From the NCBI GenBank assembly GCA_903827085.1, contig CAIKHC010000028.1:1-8719 (forward strand): 8,719 nucleotides of DNA, given 5' to 3'. Each line of letters begins with the position of its first letter. Position 1 is the first letter of the stretch. The notes beneath the pieces were generated by a model, which was not told the DNA's origin, ran no database searches, and was given only the letters and a program-made list of their open reading frames with translations. Origin of the DNA: an uncultured Candidatus Nemicrothrix sp. Lineage in GTDB: Bacteria; Actinomycetota; Acidimicrobiia; Acidimicrobiales; Acidimicrobilacustridaceae. Position numbers and translations under genes: made by a program. This document shows positions 1-6,514 of this stretch, in pieces.

Positions 1-360
1 AACGCACAACTCGCGTCTCTCGAACTCAACGCCACCATGACACAGGGCGATATCGAGCTTTCACAAGGAACCTACGAGTTCTCGTTCTGGGCCAAAGGCG
101 AACTCGATTGGGACTTCACCTTCTACGACACCAACGGAAACATCATCGGAAGCTTCGGCAGCTCAACAACCGGAGCGCTACTCGGCCTCACCCAATTCAA
201 CGAACAGTTCACCGTCCCAACCGGCACCACAACGAGCGACCTCACATTCGTTGCACGTTCAGACAGTGCGCTCATCGATCTTGTGAGCCTCACCGCAATC
301 GAACTTTGCGAGACACCAGCTGGCGACGACCAGGCGGTCACTCCAAGCTTTACCGGCTAA
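1..360 (+). CDS. C-terminal end of a secreted/surface protein with a jelly-roll, carbohydrate-binding-like domain (5' truncated)
   Basis: The frame is open from the first base to a TAA at 358-360, so the gene starts before the window and only its last 119 codons are seen. The ATG at 37 is unlikely to be the true start: it has no ribosome site and lies inside the domain. The visible part is rich in Thr, Ser, Asn and Gly and alternates short hydrophobic strands with turns. It contains 'TYEFSFWAKGE', 'WDFTFYDTNGNIIGSF' and 'LIDLVSLTAIELC'. That order (a strand with FSFWAKG, a strand with FYD.NG, then a closing strand ending in a LVSLTAIE-type segment) is what I expect of beta-sandwich carbohydrate-binding modules of the CBM4/9 kind, often found at the ends of exported glycoside hydrolases or surface proteins. 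After the domain comes a short polar tail (about 16 residues) with one Cys. There is no LPxTG motif or C-terminal membrane helix, so wall sorting is not supported. The catalytic part, if any, lies outside the window. The binding role is inference from pattern only. Confidence 0.6.
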   Translation, partial: NAQLASLELNATMTQGDIELSQGTYEFSFWAKGELDWDFTFYDTNGNIIGSFGSSTTGALLGLTQFNEQFTVPTGTTTSDLTFVARSDSALIDLVSLTAIELCETPAGDDQAVTPSFTG

Positions 361-512
361 CGGTCGCTCCTCCACCGGGCCCAAAGGTGAGCCTGAACCT
401 CGTATTCTGAAGAACCAGAGGAGTCAGTCCACTCGATCTTGCGCTAACCACGCCTCGTCACGCGTTCGACTGACACACTCTGTGGATCCACCCCATTAAC
501 TCTGAGGTTCTC
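361..512. other. 152-bp spacer between the surface-protein end and the amidohydrolase gene
   Basis: I see no gene, tRNA or strong terminator here. Weak inverted repeats exist (CACC...GGTG around 373-389; CACA-CTC-TGTG around 474-484), but each stem has only four pairs and no T tract follows. A TATTCT at 403-408 fits the actinobacterial -10 pattern TAnnnT but has no recognisable -35 box and would leave a leader of about 100 bases. The promoter of the downstream gene is probably somewhere in this spacer, but I cannot place it. Confidence 0.4.
503..507 (+). promoter_or_regulatory. Ribosome binding site of the amidohydrolase gene
   Basis: TGAGG lies five bases before the GTG at 513. It matches the 16S rRNA anti-Shine-Dalgarno sequence and supports the GTG as the start. 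The next upstream start options in frame are not accompanied by any such motif. Confidence 0.6.
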
Positions 513-1790
513 GTGACTCGCACTGCCATCACAAATGCAACGATTGTCACCGTCGACTCCAACGACACCGTGATCGACGGCGGGACCATCGTCATCGATG
601 GCAACGTGATCTCTGAAGTACTGCCCGCTGGCGCTAAGCCTGCATCAGCTGTCGATCGCACAATCGACGCTGGTGGTGGAATCGTGATGCCGGGACTCAT
701 CAACGCTCACACACATCTCGCGATGACTGCATTCCGCGGCTTTGCTGACGATGTTGATCTTCAAGATTTTCTCGGAAAACTCTTTCCCGCCGAAGCGAAG
801 ATCATGTCCGATCGCCATGTTCGCGTTGGTGTTCGCGCTGCGTTCGCCGAGGCGATGCTTTCGGGCTGCACCGCAGCACTCGATATGTATTGGTACCCCG
901 ATGCCAGCCTCGAAGAAGCAGCAAAGGCGGGATTCCGACTGCAGACCGGACCGATCTTCATTGGATCGAACGGGCCCGACAACATTCCATTCGAACAGCG
1001 GCTTGCGGATGCAACCGCATCCAAGCCCCACCAGTGGATCCTGGCGCATGGCACCTACACGATGAACCCGGATCAACTTGCTGACGTTGGTGAACTCGCT
1101 GCCACTGAGGGCGCCCGCTTTCACATTCACGCGTCAGAGAATGCCGGTGAGGTTGCCGACGTTCAGGGCCGCTACGGGAGAACACCAGTCGAATTACTCG
1201 ACGACAAGGGGCTCCTTCGCTCCGGAACGGTTCTTGCGCACGCGGTCGTACTTTCTGATGCGGAAATCGCGCGCCTGGCGGAAACGCAAACCGCCGTCGC
1301 CCATTGTCCAAGTTCGAATATGAAGTTGGCATCGGGATTCTGTCGTGTTCCCGAGTTGCTTGCTGCAGGAGTGACCGTGGGCCTCGGCACTGACGGCCCA
1401 TCTTCATCGAACGACCTCGACATGCTCGCCGCAATGCGCGTCGCTGCCCTCATCCATAAAGGCAACCGCCTTGATCCCACAGTGCTGCCTGCTGCAGCAA
1501 TTCTTCGAATGGCAACTATGGGATCGGCAGCGGCGCTTGGGATCGATCAAATCGTCGGTTCCATTGAAGTTGGGAAGAACGCCGACCTTGTCCGTCTCGA
1601 CCCAGCCTCGCCCTCGCTTACGCCGGTCTACGACCCAATCTCCACCATCGTCTACGCCGCTTCGCGCGCCGACGTCGTTGACGTGTGGATCGACGGTGTC
1701 GCCGTTGTCCAGAACCGCACATGCACCACGCTCAATCTGGATGCGGTCCTTCGCGACCTTCGCGCTGAAGGCCTTGCAATTACCCAGTGA
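513..1790 (+). CDS. Metal-dependent amidohydrolase / aminohydrolase (MtaD / TRZ-ATZ-like deaminase)
   Basis: A 425-residue protein of the amidohydrolase superfamily, subgroup of cytosolic deaminases that includes 5'-methylthioadenosine/S-adenosylhomocysteine deaminase (MtaD), guanine deaminase and the TRZ/ATZ chlorohydrolases. It starts at GTG with a good ribosome site. N-terminal beta-sandwich residues (1-55, 'DGNVISEV') and C-terminal ones (after about 350, 'GSIEVGKNADLVRLD') flank a TIM barrel. Visible metal and catalytic residues: H66 and H68 in 'GLINAHTHLAM', H206 and E209 in 'HIHASEN', H243 in 'VLAHAV', and D294 in 'LGTDGPSSSNDLDM'. H179 in 'AHGTYT' matches the substrate-contacting His of the family. 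'HCPSSNMKLASG' at 264-275 is the classic MtaD-type loop. The set is complete, so the enzyme should be active, binding one metal ion and hydrolysing an amino or related group from a purine-like or other heterocyclic substrate. The segment after 'AGFRLQTG' (140-157) does not look like the Arg-rich nucleoside-binding stretch I associate with true MtaD, so the exact substrate is left open. It ends 48 bases before the acyltransferase gene on the same strand. Confidence 0.9.
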   Translation: MTRTAITNATIVTVDSNDTVIDGGTIVIDGNVISEVLPAGAKPASAVDRTIDAGGGIVMPGLINAHTHLAMTAFRGFADDVDLQDFLGKLFPAEAKIMSDRHVRVGVRAAFAEAMLSGCTAALDMYWYPDASLEEAAKAGFRLQTGPIFIGSNGPDNIPFEQRLADATASKPHQWILAHGTYTMNPDQLADVGELAATEGARFHIHASENAGEVADVQGRYGRTPVELLDDKGLLRSGTVLAHAVVLSDAEIARLAETQTAVAHCPSSNMKLASGFCRVPELLAAGVTVGLGTDGPSSSNDLDMLAAMRVAALIHKGNRLDPTVLPAAAILRMATMGSAAALGIDQIVGSIEVGKNADLVRLDPASPSLTPVYDPISTIVYAASRADVVDVWIDGVAVVQNRTCTTLNLDAVLRDLRAEGLAITQ

Positions 1791-1823
1791 CCCGGGTGCT
1801 TCCCGTCGCTCGGCCGCGGTCGC

Positions 1824-1829
1824 TACCGT
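1824..1829 (+). promoter_or_regulatory. Putative -10 element (TACCGT) of the acyltransferase gene
   Basis: TACCGT fits the actinobacterial -10 pattern TAnnnT and lies nine bases before the ATG at 1839. No Shine-Dalgarno sequence separates them, so transcription from here would give an mRNA with almost no leader. No convincing -35 box is visible. The same motif, TA(G/C)CGT, sits 8-9 bases ahead of the other two start codons in the window that lack a Shine-Dalgarno sequence. Confidence 0.45.
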
Positions 1830-1838
1830 TGCTCACGC

Positions 1839-3890
1839 ATGACCGGACGGCCTGAAGAGACGACAACCGCCGAACCCGGCACCAAACGGTTTGCTCATAT
1901 CCCCGCGCTCGACGGGTTGCGGGGTCTCGCCGTTGCCGCGGTGGTGATGTATCACTTCGCCCCTGAAATCGTGCCGGCCGGATTCCTCGGCGTCGACATC
2001 TTCCTCGTGCTTTCCGGTTTCCTCATTACGTCGCTCGCCCTCGAAGAGGTCGACCGCACGAAATCAATGTCGGCATCGGGGTTCTTCGCCAGACGCGCTC
2101 GCCGACTCCTACCTGCCTCAATCGCCACAATCGTAGTTGTTGTCATCGTTGCCAGAATCCTTGATCACGGGTCTGTTGATTCGTCGCTGCGTGGACATGC
2201 CGTTGCCTCGCTTACTTACATCGCGAACTGGTGGTCGATCGCACAGCAGAACTCTTACCAAGCCGCGTTCGGCACCGAATCTCCGCTCAACCATTTCTGG
2301 TCGCTTGCCGTCGAAGAGCAGTTCTACCTGGTGTTTCCGATTGCCCTTATCGGAACAATCGCCCTCTTGAAGCGACGCATCGGAGTCCACCGCCTCGCGC
2401 ACGTCGCACTTATCGGTGCTGTCGTGGGCGCTGTTGCTTCATGTGCACTCATGTGGATCCTGCGGACACCTGGTTCTGATCCGTCACGCGTTTACCTCGG
2501 CACCGATACGCGCTCGCAAGCTCTCTTCGTGGGTATTGCGATTGCCTGCATTATCCGCTTGTGGCCGGTGAATTCCTTGAAGGCCGCGACCCGCACGGTG
2601 CTCACCACCGCAGCGCTTGTTGCGCTCGCAGCGTTGGTCGGCATTGCAAGTACTGCCGACTTCCGTTCGGACTGGCTGTATACGGGGGGATTTCTCCTCA
2701 TAGCGATCGCGACAGGCATCGTCGTGCTCGCGCTCAATGGTCATGATTCGTTCTTTACGAAGGCGCTCAGTCTTCGCTGGTTCCGAACACTCGGGCTCGT
2801 CTCCTACGGGCTCTACCTCTGGCATTGGCCAATCAAGGTGTTTGTCACAGGAGAACGTCTTCACCTCAGCGACGATCAGGCCGGCCGCATCGAACTCTTC
2901 GTCATTCGTGTCGCGCTCACCGCAGCCGCTACCGCTCTGAGTTGGTACCTCATCGAGCAACCATTCCGTCGACGCAAGCCCGAATCGGCTGAGGCCACAA
3001 CAACCAAACGACCAAGCCGCATTTACGGCGGTCTCGGAGCGCTCGGCGCCACCGCGCTTGTGCTCGGAATCGTGTGGTTCGGTGCTGCGCCATCCGCCCC
3101 GGCGCCTACTGATTTCTCCTCGAGTGTTGCGCCTTCAACAGGAGCCGATAAAAACGCCGACCCTCCCATTTCACTTCTGTGGTTTGGCGATTCAGTGGCG
3201 TGGACAATAGGTGGCGGAATCGTCGAATTCCCTTGGCCTACCGGGTACAACTCGCCGTTCGACCCCACGCGCATCGTTATTTGGAATAAGGGAGTCTTCG
3301 AATGCCCGCTGATGCAGCAGCAAACTCGGTCGTTTGGAATCCTGCGTACTGGTGGTGGTTCGTGCGTGGGCTGGGAGGCCAAATGGCGCGAAGCATCGAT
3401 GACGTTTTCGCCTGACGCCATTGTTTGGTCAGGCGCTTTACGCGATACCTATGACGTACTCGTCGACGGAACCTGGATTTCTTTCGGTTCGACCGAATGG
3501 ATTGACCTCTACAACGCCGAACTCGACAAAGCTGCTGCGATCGCCACAGAGAACGGCTTACCACTCGTCATCGTTTCTCAAGCCGATCCGCAAGTCTTCC
3601 CTGATGAGAAGAGCGAGGACAGTCTCACGGCTTCAAATATTGGAAAGTTTGCCCAGTTGCGCCAGATCCAACGTGACTATGCGCTTGCACATAGCGACAC
3701 AACGGTGTCGATTGATCTCAATGAATTGTTGTGCGCAGGGGGATCCTGCGAGGACCGAACGCCAAGCGGCGAAACGATCCGCGTTGATGACCTGCACTAT
3801 TCAATTGCCGGATCTGCCCATATCGCTCCAACCGTGACCACCGCGATCGAGAGCGCGTTGAAGCAGTGGTACGAGCAGCACTCGAACTGA
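1839..3890 (+). CDS. OafA/YrhL-type membrane O-acyltransferase with C-terminal SGNH hydrolase domain
   Basis: A 683-residue protein in two parts. Residues about 20-378 are an acyltransferase-3 domain: 'LDGLRG' at 24-29, conserved His in 'VMYHF' (H39), 'FLGVDIFLVLSGFLIT' at 49-64, Arg-rich cytoplasmic stretch 'FFARRARRLLP' at 82-92, 'HFWSLAVEEQFYLVFP' from 152, and the family's closing 'YLIEQPFRRRK' at 370-380. It contains about ten hydrophobic segments. A further membrane segment (about 395-415) and a Pro/Ser/Ala linker lead to an SGNH domain (about 445-678), with nucleophile Ser452 in 'WFGDSVAW' and the D650-x-x-H653 pair in 'DDLHYS'. Proteins of this architecture take an acyl group from acyl-CoA across the membrane and place it on surface sugars (O-antigen, peptidoglycan, exopolysaccharide or glycolipid). 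The extracytoplasmic SGNH part probably completes transfer or trims acyl groups. The usual block-III Asn (GxND) is not evident; the equivalent place reads 'VWSGALRDTYD'. The ATG has no ribosome site but a TACCGT box nine bases upstream. The glycan acceptor cannot be told from the sequence. Confidence 0.93.
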   Translation: MTGRPEETTTAEPGTKRFAHIPALDGLRGLAVAAVVMYHFAPEIVPAGFLGVDIFLVLSGFLITSLALEEVDRTKSMSASGFFARRARRLLPASIATIVVVVIVARILDHGSVDSSLRGHAVASLTYIANWWSIAQQNSYQAAFGTESPLNHFWSLAVEEQFYLVFPIALIGTIALLKRRIGVHRLAHVALIGAVVGAVASCALMWILRTPGSDPSRVYLGTDTRSQALFVGIAIACIIRLWPVNSLKAATRTVLTTAALVALAALVGIASTADFRSDWLYTGGFLLIAIATGIVVLALNGHDSFFTKALSLRWFRTLGLVSYGLYLWHWPIKVFVTGERLHLSDDQAGRIELFVIRVALTAAATALSWYLIEQPFRRRKPESAEATTTKRPSRIYGGLGALGATALVLGIVWFGAAPSAPAPTDFSSSVAPSTGADKNADPPISLLWFGDSVAWTIGGGIVEFPWPTGYNSPFDPTRIVIWNKGVFECPLMQQQTRSFGILRTGGGSCVGWEAKWREASMTFSPDAIVWSGALRDTYDVLVDGTWISFGSTEWIDLYNAELDKAAAIATENGLPLVIVSQADPQVFPDEKSEDSLTASNIGKFAQLRQIQRDYALAHSDTTVSIDLNELLCAGGSCEDRTPSGETIRVDDLHYSIAGSAHIAPTVTTAIESALKQWYEQHSN

Positions 3891-3909
3891 TGGCGCTCAG
3901 CGCGCCATC
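3889..3909. terminator. Bidirectional hairpin terminator between convergent genes
   Basis: A perfect 8-bp stem, GATGGCGC paired with GCGCCATC, closes a 5-base loop. It begins inside the stop codon of the acyltransferase gene and ends 13 bases before the last base of the convergent acyl-CoA dehydrogenase gene. There is no T tract on either side, as is common for terminators in GC-rich actinobacteria. Position between two convergent stops is the main support. Confidence 0.65.
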
Positions 3910-3922
3910 TGAGTTGTGCGGT

Positions 3923-5140
3923 TTACGGAATTCGTAGGCCAGAGATATTGCGGCTGATAACCAGGCGCTGAATCTCTGAGGTTCCTTCGAAGATCGTGAA
4001 GATCTTGGCGTCACGGTGCCAACGCTCGACGGGGTACTCACGGGTGTAGCCGTAGCCACCAAGAATCTGAATGGCCTGTTCGGTCACCCACACCGCAACT
4101 TCGCCGGCCTTGAGCTTCGACATTGATCCTTCGCCGGCTTTGAATTCCTTGCGATTCGCCGCCATCCATGCGGCGCGATGTACCAGAAGACGAGCGGCAT
4201 CAATTTCCGTCTTCATGTCAGCCAACTTGAATGCGATTGATTGATTCATGATGATCGGACGACCAAAGGCCTGGCGCTCTTTGGCGTATTCAAGTGAGTA
4301 CTCATAGGCCGCTCGAGCAACACCAAGCGCCTGCGCTCCAACAGCCGGGCGTGTGGCTTCGAACGTTGCCATTGCCGGCTGCTTCTGGCCGCTGCTTCCA
4401 GATTCGCGAGCACGAGCGAGTTTGTCGTCGAGTTTCTCTTTGCCGCCCAGCAAACAACGACCAGGAACACGAACATCCTCGAGCACAACTTCGGAGGTAT
4501 GTGACGCCTTGATGCCGTGCTTCTTGTACTTCTGTCCCATTGACAAACCCTTGGTGCCGGGAGGAACTACGAACGATGCTTGACCACGACCCTTAAGTTC
4601 CGGATCAACCGCAGCAACAACGACGTGAATGTCGGCAATGCCACCGTTGGTGATCCATGCCTTGGTGCCATTAAGCACCCATTCATCGGTCTTTTCGTCG
4701 TAGACCGCACGCGTGCGCAACGACGAAACATCGGAACCAGCGTCGGGTTCACTCACACAGAACGCACCGAGCTGCACCTTGTCGGCAGTGCCGTAACACT
4801 GCGGCACCCATTCCATGACCTGTTCCGGTGTTCCGTTGCCGCTAATGCCTGCGGCGGCAAGACCCGAACCAAAGATGGCAAGGCCGATACCAGCATCGCC
4901 CCAGAACAGTTCTTCAATGGCGAGAACGATGGAAAGACCAGTCGGGTCGGCAAGGTTTGCGGCCATGAACTCCCAGCCGTACAAACCGATGTTCGCTGCT
5001 TCTTGAACGATGGGCCACGGAAACTCTTCGCGCTCGTCCCACTCTTCAGCGGCGGGACGAATGACATCGGCTGCGAACGTGTGAACCCAATCGACCAGTG
5101 TTTGCTGATCTTCATTGAAGTCAAGGCTGTAATCGGACAT
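3923..5140 (-). CDS. Acyl-CoA dehydrogenase (FadE family)
   Basis: A 405-residue flavoenzyme that oxidises an acyl-CoA to the trans-2-enoyl-CoA using FAD and passing electrons to electron-transfer flavoprotein, in fatty-acid or branched-chain catabolism. The start is taken at the ATG ending at 5140 because AGAGGA lies six bases before it; an ATG ten codons earlier adds a Pro/Gly-rich tail with no site of its own. The helical N-terminal domain covers about 1-120. Family signature 1 is 'AFCVSEPDAGSD' at 126-137, followed by 'GTKAWITNGG' at 158-167 in the middle beta domain. 'RQAFGRPI' (289-296) and 'QILGGYGYTREYPVERWHRD' (358-377) belong to the C-terminal FAD-binding helices. The catalytic base is Glu385 in 'IFEGTSEIQR'. 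Oddity: the loop after 'CLLG' (233-255) is longer than usual and lacks the common GKGF motif; it is charged and flexible (see findings). The chain length specificity is unknown. It lies 57 bases downstream of the exporter gene and may share its transcript, but it is translated from its own ribosome site. Confidence 0.95.
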   Translation of the reverse strand: MSDYSLDFNEDQQTLVDWVHTFAADVIRPAAEEWDEREEFPWPIVQEAANIGLYGWEFMAANLADPTGLSIVLAIEELFWGDAGIGLAIFGSGLAAAGISGNGTPEQVMEWVPQCYGTADKVQLGAFCVSEPDAGSDVSSLRTRAVYDEKTDEWVLNGTKAWITNGGIADIHVVVAAVDPELKGRGQASFVVPPGTKGLSMGQKYKKHGIKASHTSEVVLEDVRVPGRCLLGGKEKLDDKLARARESGSSGQKQPAMATFEATRPAVGAQALGVARAAYEYSLEYAKERQAFGRPIIMNQSIAFKLADMKTEIDAARLLVHRAAWMAANRKEFKAGEGSMSKLKAGEVAVWVTEQAIQILGGYGYTREYPVERWHRDAKIFTIFEGTSEIQRLVISRNISGLRIP

Positions 5141-5146
5141 TGGCGT

Positions 5147-5152
5147 TCCTCT
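5147..5152 (-). promoter_or_regulatory. Ribosome binding site of the acyl-CoA dehydrogenase gene
   Basis: On the minus strand AGAGGA lies six bases before the ATG ending at 5140. This decides the start in favour of the shorter protein beginning MSDYSLDF, which is also where similarity to the family begins. Confidence 0.7.
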
Positions 5153-5159
5153 CGGGGGG

Positions 5160-5191
5160 CCCGGTTGCATCCGGGGACGACGCGTGCGTCC
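5160..5191 (-). other. Two small hairpins in the exporter / acyl-CoA dehydrogenase spacer
   Basis: The 57-base spacer holds two 5-bp inverted repeats: CCCGG/CCGGG at 5160-5164 and 5171-5175, and GGACG/CGTCC at 5175-5179 and 5187-5191. They share one base, so only one can form fully at a time. They could be a weak or partial terminator that lowers expression of the dehydrogenase relative to cysS and the exporter, or they could be chance in GC-rich DNA. No -10-like TAnnnT box was seen in the spacer. Confidence 0.25.
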
Positions 5192-5197
5192 GCAAAG

Positions 5198-6514
5198 TTA
5201 CCCTGCGGTAACCGCCGATGCCGACTTGGGGCGGCCAGGCAGGAGCGTGAGGGCGAAAGCGGCCAACGCCGCACCCACCGCATAGGGCCAACCCATGCCT
5301 GCCCATTGAAAGAGCGCCCCAGCGGCAAGGGGCCCGATGACTCGTCCGGCGCCTCCGGCCGACTGCTGCCAACCCAGCCAGACGCCCGTGTCACGCCCAG
5401 CCCGACCTGCCACTGCCGAGGTAAGGGTAGGAGTGAGTAGCCCCTGCCCGACCGTGAGCAGCAGTAGCGCGACCACGAGACCCGCCCAACCAAGATCAAA
5501 CGCAAGAACGAAAAGCCCGAAACAGTTCGAGATCAAACCGAAACGAAGAGTTGGGGTCTCGCCGAGTCGACGCGTGACCGGACCAACGAGACCACCTTGC
5601 ACACCAACGAGTACGACGCCGATACCTGCGAACACGGCCGCAGTTCCCGACAACCCGAGTCCGTACCGATTACTCGCCAACAATGAAAATGTCGCTTCGA
5701 AACCACTAAAGGCGACGATGCCGACAAACGCAATGACGATCAGGCGAATGATTTCCGCGCGTCGAGTCGGCGACGTGTGATTGGCATGAACATGGCGAAA
5801 CACGCCATGAGCTGGTTCAACAATTCCTGGTCCGTCGAGTGCCGGGGCTTCGGCGATGCTTTCCGCATCAGCGTCCGCTGCAGCAGATTCCGCCTCGCGC
5901 GCCGCAACGACATCGGGTCGAGCGAGGGGATGTCCCGCTACTCCGTGCGCGGTTTCAGGAAGCCGCTTCAGCGCCACAAGCGCATTGATCGCCGCAATCG
6001 CTGCCGCGACAAAGAATGGCGCTTTCGGATCGACAAGAGCGGCAAGGCTGCCGATGATGGGACCGGCAACAAATCCAACACCAAATGCTGCACCGATTAA
6101 GCCCATGTAGCGAGCACGCTGGCGTGCCGGCGAAATATCGGCCACGGCCGCTTGCGCGACCGACACCGATGCTCCCGATATGCCATCAATGATTCGACCG
6201 ACAAACAGAATCCACAACGCGCCGGCAAAACCCGTCACGAGCGAACCAACTGCGGTTCCGCACAACGACAGAATGATGATGGGCTTGCGACCAATACGGT
6301 CACTCAATTTTCCCCACACCGGAGCGAACACGAGTTGTGCAAGTGAGAACGTGGCGGACAAGAGGCCGATGACAGCCGCACCGGCACCAAACCGTTCTGC
6401 GTAAAGCGGAAGGATCGGCAACACAATGCCGAAGCCGATGAGGTCAATTGCGACGGTTGTCCAAATGACCCAGAACCCGCGCGGGAACGGCTGACGTTCT
6501 TTCTTCTCTGCCAT
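5198..6514 (-). CDS. MFS drug/metabolite exporter, DHA1 TetA-like
   Basis: A 438-residue major facilitator protein with two six-helix halves. Motifs of proton-driven 12-helix exporters are clear: D24 and 'GFGIVLPILPLYAE' (27-40) in helix 1, motif A 'GKLSDRIGRK' at 68-77 between helices 2 and 3, the motif-B Arg107 in 'VGRIIDG', and the antiporter motif C 'GAAFGVGFVAGPIIG' at 141-155 in helix 5. It should pump a small compound out of the cell in exchange for protons; the substrate is unknown. The central cytoplasmic loop (about 186-254, some 69 residues) is long for the Tet family. It carries an acidic, Ala-rich stretch (201-233) followed by a His cluster (H236, H241, H243, H246). The ATG overlaps the cysS stop by one base (TGATG) and has no ribosome site, which points to translational coupling. 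It ends with TAA at 5200-5198. Confidence 0.9.
   Translation of the reverse strand: MAEKKERQPFPRGFWVIWTTVAIDLIGFGIVLPILPLYAERFGAGAAVIGLLSATFSLAQLVFAPVWGKLSDRIGRKPIIILSLCGTAVGSLVTGFAGALWILFVGRIIDGISGASVSVAQAAVADISPARQRARYMGLIGAAFGVGFVAGPIIGSLAALVDPKAPFFVAAAIAAINALVALKRLPETAHGVAGHPLARPDVVAAREAESAAADADAESIAEAPALDGPGIVEPAHGVFRHVHANHTSPTRRAEIIRLIVIAFVGIVAFSGFEATFSLLASNRYGLGLSGTAAVFAGIGVVLVGVQGGLVGPVTRRLGETPTLRFGLISNCFGLFVLAFDLGWAGLVVALLLLTVGQGLLTPTLTSAVAGRAGRDTGVWLGWQQSAGGAGRVIGPLAAGALFQWAGMGWPYAVGAALAAFALTLLPGRPKSASAVTAG

Noticed and set aside
470..499. CTGACA (470-475) with CATTAA (494-499) as a sigma-70 promoter for the amidohydrolase
   Set aside because: The -35 is good but the -10 matches at only three positions. 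The transcript would start within or after the Shine-Dalgarno site, which could then not be used.
5160..5191. A strong terminator between the exporter and the acyl-CoA dehydrogenase genes
   Set aside because: The two stems have only five pairs each, share a base, and have no T tract. They are kept only as a low-confidence feature.
4580..5440. A 286-codon open frame on the plus strand across the acyl-CoA dehydrogenase and exporter genes
   Set aside because: It is antisense to two well-supported genes and crosses their junction. No motif or ribosome site was seen. Long shadow frames are common in GC-rich DNA.
4753..5505. A 250-codon minus-strand open frame across the end of the exporter and the start of the acyl-CoA dehydrogenase
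   Set aside because: It is in a different frame from both real genes, has no recognisable domain, and both real genes show full family motifs.
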